DNA from: Clostridiales bacterium
GTDB lineage: Bacteria > Bacillota > Clostridia > Caldicoprobacterales > UBA3941
Assembly (NCBI GenBank): GCA_012522165.1
Contig: JAAYKZ010000252.1
Span: 1-8,089, forward strand
Length of the DNA: 8,089 bases
Reading direction: 5' to 3'
Each line of letters starts with the position of its first letter. Positions within the stretch are counted from its first letter, which is position 1. Position numbers and translations under genes: made by a program. A model generated the notes under the pieces. That model was not told the DNA's origin and searched no databases. It saw nothing but the letters and a program-made list of their open reading frames with translations. This document shows, one piece after another, positions 1 to 5,870 of the stretch.

Positions 1-817
1 AACACCCCTTGATATAGTGCTAAACCCCCTTGGTGTGCCATCCCGTATGAATATAGGACAGGTTTTGGAGACTCATTTGGGCTTGGCAGCCAGAGCCTTA
101 GGCTGGGAGGTTGCTACACCAGTATTTGATGGTGCTAGTGAAATAGACATCATGGAAACCCTAGAGAGAGCAGGGCTACCAGCTCATGGGAAATTAACCC
201 TATACGACGGTCGTACAGGAGAGCCCTTTGATAACAACGTAACAGTAGGTTATATGTATCTTCTAAAACTAGCCCACTTGGTAGACGATAAGATACATGC
301 TAGATCTACTGGACCTTACTCCTTAGTAACACAGCAACCTCTAGGTGGTAAGGCGCAATTTGGTGGTCAACGTTTCGGAGAGATGGAAGTTTGGGCCTTG
401 GAAGCCTATGGTGCGGCTCATACATTGCAAGAACTGCTCACTGTAAAATCTGATGATGTAGTAGGAAGGGTCAAAACCTATGAGGCTATAGTCAAAGGTG
501 AAAATATTCCAGAGCCTGGAGTTCCTGAATCCTTTAAGGTGCTCATCAAAGAGCTGCAAAGCTTGGCCTTAGATGTTAAGGTGCTTTCTGAGGAAAGCCA
601 AGAGTTAGAGATTTTAGAGGATGACGAAGAGGACACCGAACTGGATGTGAATATTGAGGGACGTGAAACCCAAGAAGAGGATGAGGAAGACGAAGTAATT
701 ACAGAAGAAGATTTAGATGATTTTGATCTAGATGATATAGTAGATATTCCAGACTTAAACGACACCCTCTTTGAAGATATTGAAGACTTAGCCTTAGATG
801 ATAATGATGAGGATTAA
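1..817 (+). CDS. rpoB: RNA polymerase beta subunit, C-terminal part (5' end outside window)
   Basis: C-terminal 271 codons of the DNA-directed RNA polymerase beta subunit. The reading frame is open from base 2 (TPLDIVLNPLGVPSRMNIGQ), so the GTG at 17 and later ATGs are internal and not starts. Family hallmarks are in the expected order: PSRMNIGQVLETHLG near the left edge, then DDKIHARSTGPYSLVTQQPL and GGKAQFGGQRFGEMEVWALE, the conserved C-terminal block that contacts beta' and helps form the active-site cleft, then LTVKSDDVVGR. The last ~70 residues (from about base 602) are a low-complexity acidic tail with roughly half or more Asp/Glu and a single Arg. It is longer than the tail I recall for Bacillus beta. 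The gene ends with TAA at 815-817, 30 bp before rpoC, consistent with co-transcription. Identification is certain; the catalytic lysine region lies off the window. Confidence 0.98.
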   Translation, partial: TPLDIVLNPLGVPSRMNIGQVLETHLGLAARALGWEVATPVFDGASEIDIMETLERAGLPAHGKLTLYDGRTGEPFDNNVTVGYMYLLKLAHLVDDKIHARSTGPYSLVTQQPLGGKAQFGGQRFGEMEVWALEAYGAAHTLQELLTVKSDDVVGRVKTYEAIVKGENIPEPGVPESFKVLIKELQSLALDVKVLSEESQELEILEDDEEDTELDVNIEGRETQEEDEEDEVITEEDLDDFDLDDIVDIPDLNDTLFEDIEDLALDDNDED

Positions 818-828
818 GATTTTAGAAT

Positions 829-838
829 AGGAAGGGAG
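829..838 (+). promoter_or_regulatory. Ribosome binding site of rpoC
   Basis: The purine run AGGAAGGGAG lies about 10 bases before the TTG at 848. No ATG or GTG in this frame gives the conserved N-terminus (FDLNEFDAIQIGLASPDKI), so this site supports TTG as the true rpoC start. Confidence 0.7.
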
Positions 839-847
839 AGAGAGCCC

Positions 848-3800
848 TTGTTCGATTTAAACGAATTTGATGCCATTCAAATAGGTTTAGCTTCTCCGGA
901 CAAAATCAGAGAGTGGTCAAGGGGAGAGGTTAAGAAACCTGAGACCATAAACTATAGAACCTTAAAACCGGAAAAAGATGGCTTGTTTTGTGAGAAAATT
1001 TTCGGTCCCCAAAAAGACTGGGAATGTCACTGTGGTAAATACAAGAGAGTACGATATAAGGGTATAATCTGCGATAGATGTGGAGTTGAAGTAACTCGTT
1101 CAAAGGTAAGAAGGGAGCGAATGGGGCATATTGAACTAGCCGCCCCAGTCTCCCATATATGGTATTTTAAGGGTATCCCCAGTAGAATGGGCCTTATCCT
1201 GGATATATCACCAAGATCTTTGGAGAAGGTATTGTATTTTGCTTCCTATATTGTTATAGATCCCGGTGATACCCCTCTCTTAAAGCTTCAGCTTTTGAAC
1301 GATAGAGAGTATAGAGAATGCCGTGGTAAATATGGTAATGACTTTAAGGCTGGAATGGGTGCTGAAGCCATAAAAGAGATTCTACAGGAAATAGATCTGG
1401 ATAAGTTGTCCCAAGAGCTGCGGGAAGAGCTAGACACGGCTACTGGTCGGAAAAAGGTAAGAATTGTAAAACGGTTGGAGGTAGTAGAGGCCTTCCGTAA
1501 ATCTGGAAACAGGCCTGAGTGGATGATACTTGATGTTATACCTGTCATCCCCCCAGAACTTCGTCCCATGGTGCAGCTGGATGGAGGACGTTTTGCAACA
1601 TCTGACCTTAATGATCTTTATAGAAGGGTAATAAATAGAAACAACAGGCTAAAGAGGCTACTGGATTTAGCGGCTCCTGATATTATTATTAGAAACGAAA
1701 AGAGGATGCTGCAAGAAGCAGTAGACGCTCTTATAGATAATGGTAGAAGAGGCCGTCCTGTAACAGGACCTGGAAACAGACCCCTTAAATCCCTTAGTGA
1801 TATGCTCAAGGGTAAACAGGGTAGGTTTAGGCAGAACCTACTTGGAAAAAGGGTAGACTATTCTGGCCGTTCAGTTATAGTAGTAGGCCCTGAGCTTAAA
1901 ATGTATCAATGTGGTCTTCCTAAAGAGATGGCACTGGAACTCTTTAAGCCATTTGTAATGAAGAGATTGGTAGAAAAAGAACTGGCACATAATATTAAAA
2001 GCGCAAAGCGAATGGTGGAAAGAGTAAGAGAAGAAGTATGGGACGTACTAGAGGAAGTAATAAAAGAGCATCCTGTACTCCTTAACAGGGCACCAACTCT
2101 TCACAGACTGGGAATACAAGCTTTCGAGCCAGTTTTAGTTGAGGGTCGTGCTATACAACTTCATCCCCTAGTATGTAGTGCCTACAATGCAGACATTGAC
2201 GGGGACCAAATGGCTGTCCATGTACCTTTATCCGTGGAAGCACAGGCTGAAGCCAGATTTTTGATGCTGTCTACTAACAATATTTTAAAACCTTCTGATG
2301 GACGTCCCGTGGTAAGCCCAACTCAGGACATGGTTATAGGAACTTACTATTCAACCAGTGTAAAGGAAGAAGGTAATGGCAAGGGAAAAGTATTTGTCTC
2401 CAGCGACGAGGTTATTATGGCTTATGGCACAGGAGATCTAGACCTACACGTACCTATAAAGATGCGAGTAGAAAAGGAGATCGACGGCAAAAAGGTATCT
2501 AAACTTATTGATACAACAGCAGGTAGGGTGATCTTTAATGAGGCCATACCTCAGGATTTAGGTTTCAAGGACAGGAAAGATCCTGATGAAATGTTTGAGC
2601 TGGAAATTGATGAAGTTGTAGACAAAAAAGTCTTAGGTCACATAGTAGATAGATGCTATAGAAAGTATGGCGCTACTGAAACCAGTGTTATTCTGGATAA
2701 GATTAAGGAACTAGGTTTCCACTATTCTACAATGGGTGGTATTACTGTCAGTGTTTCAGATATGGTTGTACCTAAGGAGAAGAAAGAACTTTTAGGCAAG
2801 GCTGACCAGGAAGTTCTAAATATTGAAAGACAATACAGAAGAGGTCTTATATCTGAAGAAGAGCGCTATGATAAAGTTATAAATACCTGGAATAAGACCA
2901 CTGAAGAAGTTACCAAGGCTTTGATGGATAGCATGGAGCACTTTAATCCTATATATATGATGGCTAAATCCGGCGCTAGAGGAAGCGTTAACCAGATACG
3001 TCAGTTGGCAGGTATGCGTGGACTTATGGCCAACCCAACTGGTAAGATTATAGAACTGCCCATCAGGGCTAACTTCCGCGAAGGACTGACAGTACTTGAG
3101 TTCTTTATATCTACCCATGGTGCCAGAAAGGGACTTGCAGACACAGCTCTTAGAACAGCGGACTCAGGATATCTAACCAGGCGGCTAGTAGACGTTAGCC
3201 AAGACGTCATTGTCAGGGAAGAGGATTGTTTCGCAAGGGATGGATTAAAGCCTCAGGGCATAGAGGTAAGTGAAATAAGAGACGGAAATGAAGTCATAGA
3301 AGAGCTTGCTGATAGGATTGTAGGCCGCTATGCTTCTGAAGATATTATCCATCCTGAAACTGGTGAAGTAATAGTCAAGGCAGATGAACTAATTACTCAC
3401 GATATCGCTGACGAAATTATAGAAGCAGGAATAAAAGAAGTAAGTATTCGTTCCGTTCTTACCTGTAGGACTGAACATGGTGTATGTGCTAAGTGCTATG
3501 GAACCAACATGGCTACAGGCTATCCCGTAAACATAGGTGAGGCTGTAGGAATTATTGCTGCTCAATCCATAGGTGAGCCAGGTACTCAGCTAACTATGAG
3601 AACCTTCCACTTAGGTGGAGTTGCTGGAAACGATATCACCCAAGGTCTACCTAGGGTAGAGGAACTCTTTGAAGCAAGAAAGCCCAAGGGATTGGCAGTT
3701 ATTTCAGAAATATCAGGTATTGTTAAGATCAATGAGACCAAGAAAAAGAGAGAAATCTCTATTATTAGTGAGGATGGAGAAGCTAAGACCTATTTAATTC

Positions 3801-4420
3801 CTTATGGGTCCCGATTAAGCGTTACAGAAGGACAGTATGTAGAAGCTGGAGATGAGCTCACCGAAGGGTCTATTAATCCCCATGACATCTTGAAGATTAG
3901 AGGAGTTAAGGGAGTTCAGGCTTATCTCCTACACGAAGTACAAAAGGTTTATAGGCTGCAAGGGGTAGACATTAACGACAAGCATATTGAAGTTATTGTG
4001 CGTCAGATGCTAAGAAAGGTTAAAATCGAAGATGCTGGAGATACAGATATGCTACCTGGTGGTCTAGTGGACATCTTCGAGTTTGAACGAGAGAATGAAA
4101 GGGTAGTAATCGAAGGTGGCCGCCCTGCTTATGCAAAGAGAGTACTGCTAGGAATAACCAAAGCATCCCTTGCTACGGAGTCCTTCCTATCGGCAGCTTC
4201 TTTCCAAGAGACTACTAGAGTATTGACCGATGCTGCTATAAAGGGCAAGAGAGATCGCTTAATGGGTCTTAAGGAAAATGTAATCATCGGTAAGCTAATT
4301 CCTGCAGGAACAGGCATGAGTCGATATAAGAATATAGATATATATACAGATGAAGATCAGGCACAGGAAGTCACCTCCATAGACGAAATTGAGGAGAAAC
4401 AACCTAGTCTACAGGCATAG
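848..4420 (+). CDS. rpoC: RNA polymerase beta' subunit
   Basis: Complete beta' subunit, 1190 residues, close to the roughly 1200 of Bacillus subtilis. With beta it forms the catalytic cleft of RNA polymerase. The start is TTG, chosen because IGLASPDKIREWSRGEVKKPETINYRTLKPEKDG is correctly placed at the N-terminus (motif at about residues 12-45). Visible elements: N-terminal zinc ribbon C60, C62, C75, C78; the lid/rudder and switch region around GRRGRPVTGPGNRPLKSL; the Mg-binding loop at residues 447-453; the bridge helix from about M704 (GARGSVNQIRQLAGMRGLMA); the second zinc site C794, C873, C880, C883; and the trigger loop TMRTFHLGG with R918 and H921, equivalent to E. coli R933 and H936. 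There is no large lineage-specific insertion. Two oddities: the Mg loop reads NADIDGD rather than NADFDGD, and the first Cys of zinc site 2 sits in DCFARDG rather than the common DCGT context. The three catalytic Asp are intact. The gene ends at TAG 4418-4420, just ahead of a terminator. Confidence 0.98.
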   Translation: MFDLNEFDAIQIGLASPDKIREWSRGEVKKPETINYRTLKPEKDGLFCEKIFGPQKDWECHCGKYKRVRYKGIICDRCGVEVTRSKVRRERMGHIELAAPVSHIWYFKGIPSRMGLILDISPRSLEKVLYFASYIVIDPGDTPLLKLQLLNDREYRECRGKYGNDFKAGMGAEAIKEILQEIDLDKLSQELREELDTATGRKKVRIVKRLEVVEAFRKSGNRPEWMILDVIPVIPPELRPMVQLDGGRFATSDLNDLYRRVINRNNRLKRLLDLAAPDIIIRNEKRMLQEAVDALIDNGRRGRPVTGPGNRPLKSLSDMLKGKQGRFRQNLLGKRVDYSGRSVIVVGPELKMYQCGLPKEMALELFKPFVMKRLVEKELAHNIKSAKRMVERVREEVWDVLEEVIKEHPVLLNRAPTLHRLGIQAFEPVLVEGRAIQLHPLVCSAYNADIDGDQMAVHVPLSVEAQAEARFLMLSTNNILKPSDGRPVVSPTQDMVIGTYYSTSVKEEGNGKGKVFVSSDEVIMAYGTGDLDLHVPIKMRVEKEIDGKKVSKLIDTTAGRVIFNEAIPQDLGFKDRKDPDEMFELEIDEVVDKKVLGHIVDRCYRKYGATETSVILDKIKELGFHYSTMGGITVSVSDMVVPKEKKELLGKADQEVLNIERQYRRGLISEEERYDKVINTWNKTTEEVTKALMDSMEHFNPIYMMAKSGARGSVNQIRQLAGMRGLMANPTGKIIELPIRANFREGLTVLEFFISTHGARKGLADTALRTADSGYLTRRLVDVSQDVIVREEDCFARDGLKPQGIEVSEIRDGNEVIEELADRIVGRYASEDIIHPETGEVIVKADELITHDIADEIIEAGIKEVSIRSVLTCRTEHGVCAKCYGTNMATGYPVNIGEAVGIIAAQSIGEPGTQLTMRTFHLGGVAGNDITQGLPRVEELFEARKPKGLAVISEISGIVKINETKKKREISIISEDGEAKTYLIPYGSRLSVTEGQYVEAGDELTEGSINPHDILKIRGVKGVQAYLLHEVQKVYRLQGVDINDKHIEVIVRQMLRKVKIEDAGDTDMLPGGLVDIFEFERENERVVIEGGRPAYAKRVLLGITKASLATESFLSAASFQETTRVLTDAAIKGKRDRLMGLKENVIIGKLIPAGTGMSRYKNIDIYTDEDQAQEVTSIDEIEEKQPSLQA

Positions 4421-4442
4421 AATAATATGTGGCTAAAAATTT

Positions 4443-4483
4443 ATTCCGACAGTCATGAAATGATGGCTGTCGGAATGTTTATT
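4443..4483 (+). terminator. Rho-independent terminator after rpoC
   Basis: Inverted repeat with arms 4443-4456 and 4463-4476 and loop GAAATG (4457-4462). It forms 14 pairs, one of them a G-T wobble; the outer ten (ATTCCGACAG with CTGTCGGAAT) are perfect. The hairpin is followed by GTTTATT, a short and imperfect T tract, so termination may be partial. It begins 22 bases after the rpoC stop and separates the rpoBC unit from the str genes. The A-rich run just upstream (AAAAAT) could pair weakly with the T tract, but this does not make it convincingly bidirectional. Confidence 0.75.
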
Positions 4484-4491
4484 AAAAATTG

Positions 4492-4520
4492 TTGACAAGG
4501 GATTTACAGAATGATAGAAT
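4492..4520 (+). promoter_or_regulatory. Sigma-A promoter of the str unit (ybxF-rpsL-rpsG-fusA-tuf)
   Basis: A perfect -35 TTGACA (4492-4497), a 17-bp spacer and -10 TAGAAT (4515-4520, five of six matches) with an extended -10 TG at 4512-4513. Transcription should start near 4527, giving a leader of about 50 bases to the ATG at 4580. It lies directly downstream of the rpoC terminator, as expected for a new transcription unit. This is a sequence match only; no start site has been measured. Confidence 0.8.
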
Positions 4521-4565
4521 ACTTAGGTGCGTAATTTGGAGTACTATGGCTTAAATTATGCATAT

Positions 4566-4570
4566 AGGAG
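4566..4570 (+). promoter_or_regulatory. Ribosome binding site of the ybxF-type gene
   Basis: AGGAG ends nine bases before the ATG at 4580. It abuts the upstream in-frame TTG at 4571, which would leave no spacing, so the ATG is the start. Confidence 0.75.
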
Positions 4571-4579
4571 TTGAAGACC

Positions 4580-4831
4580 ATGTTAGAAGACCTAAAAAAG
4601 GCTTCAAACAGGACAGTTGGCATGAAACAAACTCTTAAGGCAGTAGAAAGAGGAAAAGCAGAAAAAGTATATCTAGCTAAAGACGTTGATGACTATATAT
4701 CCCAAAAGGTAAAAGATACATGCCAAAGTTATGATGTTGATATCATAATGGTCGATTCCATGAAGGAGTTAGGAGAAGCCTGTAATATAACTGTTGGGGC
4801 AGCAACAGCTGCTATTCTTAAAGACGTTTAA
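4580..4831 (+). CDS. ybxF: L7Ae/YbxF-family K-turn RNA-binding protein
   Basis: Small protein of 83 residues in the L7Ae/L30e/S12e/Gadd45 superfamily, the size and operon position of Bacillus subtilis YbxF (82 residues). That protein is known to bind kink-turn RNA. The RNA-contact segment is visible at residues 14-25 (GMKQTLKAVERG), the bacterial counterpart of the archaeal TNETTKAVERG motif. It is followed by KVYLAKDVD, then the conserved MVDSMKELGEACNITVGAATAA, which covers the second RNA-contact loop. The ATG at 4580 is preferred over the in-frame TTG at 4571 because of ribosome-binding-site spacing. It is the first gene after the str promoter, with rpsL 73 bases downstream. The family assignment is firm. 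The biological role is inferred to be binding a K-turn in ribosomal or other structured RNA, and the exact target cannot be read here. I see no convincing K-turn in its own leader. Confidence 0.93.
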   Translation: MLEDLKKASNRTVGMKQTLKAVERGKAEKVYLAKDVDDYISQKVKDTCQSYDVDIIMVDSMKELGEACNITVGAATAAILKDV

Positions 4832-4889
4832 AGGATACAGGCATTAAAAGCAATAATTGTGAGATACTGAATGTGCTAGCTAATATTTG

Positions 4890-4900
4890 AAAGGAGGTGG
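4890..4900 (+). promoter_or_regulatory. Ribosome binding site of rpsL
   Basis: AAAGGAGGTGG is an almost complete anti-16S match, with AGGAGG at 4892-4897 seven bases before the ATG at 4905. It overlaps the in-frame TTG at 4887, which rules out that earlier start. Confidence 0.9.
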
Positions 4901-4904
4901 CGGG

Positions 4905-5279
4905 ATGCCCACGATTAATCAGTTAGTACGCAAAGGAAGAAAAAAGGTGCAGTACAAATCAGATGCTCCTGCGCTTAGACAGAGCCCTCAAAAGAGAGGA
5001 GTATGTACTGCTGTTAGTACCCGAACACCTAAAAAGCCAAACTCTGCACTACGAAAACTAGCAAGGGTAAGGCTGTCTAATGGTCTAGAGGTAACTGCTT
5101 ACATTCCAGGTATTGGACATAATCTACAAGAACACTCTGTTGTGTTAATTCGTGGCGGAAGAGTCAAAGACTTGCCTGGAGTACGTTATCATATTGTTCG
5201 TGGTGCTTTAGATACAGCTGGAGTTGAAAATCGCCAGCAGGCTAGATCTAAATATGGGGTTAAAAAGCCCAAGAAATAA
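4905..5279 (+). CDS. rpsL: 30S ribosomal protein S12
   Basis: S12, 124 residues, is a small-subunit protein next to the decoding centre that controls accuracy of tRNA selection. It begins MPTINQLVRKGRKK, the universal bacterial N-terminus, and contains TPKKPNSALRKLARVRL, GIGHNLQEHSVVLIRGGRVK, DLPGVRYHIVRGALDTAGV and the basic C-terminus ARSKYGVKKPKK. Lys43, Lys88 and Pro91 (Met counted as 1), sites where streptomycin-resistance or dependence changes usually occur, all carry the ordinary residues, so this looks like a streptomycin-sensitive allele. The length matches E. coli-type S12. The roughly 14-residue N-terminal insertion of Bacillus S12 is absent, which argues against a close Bacillus relative. 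rpsG follows after 32 bases, so the two are surely co-transcribed. Confidence 0.98.
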   Translation: MPTINQLVRKGRKKVQYKSDAPALRQSPQKRGVCTAVSTRTPKKPNSALRKLARVRLSNGLEVTAYIPGIGHNLQEHSVVLIRGGRVKDLPGVRYHIVRGALDTAGVENRQQARSKYGVKKPKK

Positions 5280-5297
5280 TTTTTATAATCCTGTGAG

Positions 5298-5304
5298 AAG
5301 GAGG
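5298..5304 (+). promoter_or_regulatory. Ribosome binding site of rpsG
   Basis: AAGGAGG, with seven bases between AGGAGG and the ATG at 5312. Spacing and strength are typical and fix the rpsG start. Confidence 0.85.
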
Positions 5305-5311
5305 GAAGAAT

Positions 5312-5782
5312 ATGCCAAGGAAAGGACATGTTCCCAAGCGTGATGTGCTACCCGATCCACTTTACGGCAGTAAGGTTGTAACAAAACTTATCAATCAAAT
5401 TATGATGGATGGTAAAAGAGGGATAGCACAAAGGATTTGCTATGGTGCTTTTGATGTTGTTAGAGATAAAACTGGAAGAGATCCTATGGAGGTTTTTGAA
5501 GAAGCCTTAGAAAATATAATGCCAGTACTAGAAGTAAGAGCTCGAAGAGTAGGTGGAGCCACTTACCAAGTACCTGTGGAGGTACGAGCTGAAAGAAGAC
5601 AGACTTTAGGTCTTCGATGGCTGGTAGATTATGCACGCAACCGCGGAGAAAGAACTATGGTAGAAAGACTGGCAGCTGAAATTATGGATGCTGCAAACAA
5701 TGCGGGAGGCGCTGTTAAGAAGAAAGAAGATACCCATAGGATGGCAGAAGCTAATAGAGCTTTTGCACATTATCGTTGGTAA
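5312..5782 (+). CDS. rpsG: 30S ribosomal protein S7
   Basis: S7, 156 residues, exactly the length of Bacillus S7. It nucleates assembly of the 3' major (head) domain of 16S rRNA and lines the E site and mRNA exit. The sequence starts MPRKGHVPKRDVLPDPLYGS and contains the rRNA-binding basic segments MMDGKRGIAQ and VLEVRARRVGGATYQVPVEV. These are followed by LGLRWLVDYARNRGE and the C-terminal signature KKKEDTHRMAEANRAFAHYRW, all in the normal order with no gap. In E. coli S7 represses its own operon by binding the rpsL-rpsG gap. Here that gap is only 32 bases with no clear structure, so the same control is not supported. rpsG is followed by an 88-base gap before fusA. Confidence 0.98.
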   Translation: MPRKGHVPKRDVLPDPLYGSKVVTKLINQIMMDGKRGIAQRICYGAFDVVRDKTGRDPMEVFEEALENIMPVLEVRARRVGGATYQVPVEVRAERRQTLGLRWLVDYARNRGERTMVERLAAEIMDAANNAGGAVKKKEDTHRMAEANRAFAHYRW

Positions 5783-5817
5783 CACATAAAAGCCACTAGC
5801 CAGTAATCCAAAAATCA

Positions 5818-5839
5818 GGGCATCAAAACTTAGATGTCC
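5818..5839 (+). other. Short hairpin in the rpsG-fusA gap
   Basis: Arms 5818-5824 (GGGCATC) and 5833-5839 (GATGTCC) can form seven pairs, one a G-T wobble, with loop AAAACTTA. No T tract follows, so it is not an intrinsic terminator. It ends 16 bases before the fusA ribosome binding site, where it could influence mRNA processing or stability. A stem this short can also occur by chance. Confidence 0.3.
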
Positions 5840-5855
5840 AGTGAATCGTCAACTG

Positions 5856-5863
5856 AAAGGAGG
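5856..5863 (+). promoter_or_regulatory. Ribosome binding site of fusA
   Basis: AAAGGAGG, seven bases before the ATG at 5871. It lies downstream of the in-frame GTG at 5841 and so excludes that earlier start. Confidence 0.88.
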
Positions 5864-5870
5864 AAAAGAA

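Noticed and set aside
478..765. Serine-rich open frame on the minus strand
   Set aside because: It is the reverse-strand shadow of the GAA/GAT-rich acidic tail of rpoB, which reads as runs of Ser codons. It has no ribosome binding site and no recognisable family.
1288..1809. Minus-strand open frames inside rpoC (also at 2816-3210 and 4129-4317)
   Set aside because: They lie entirely within a strongly conserved coding frame, show no protein-family features and lack ribosome binding sites.
4832..4889. Regulatory structure in the 73-base gap before rpsL
   Set aside because: Only the six-base palindrome GCTAGC and no stable hairpin could be found. I see nothing beyond the ribosome binding site.
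5260..5289. Perfect TATAAT at 5284-5289 in the rpsL-rpsG gap as an internal promoter
   Set aside because: The best -35 candidate (TTAAAA, spacer 18) is poor and there is no extended -10 TG. AT-rich gaps produce such matches by chance.
4571..5843. Upstream in-frame alternative starts: TTG 4571 (ybxF), TTG 4887 (rpsL), GTG 5841 (fusA)
   Set aside because: Each overlaps, abuts or precedes the ribosome binding site of the conserved ATG start, and would add residues not found in the family.
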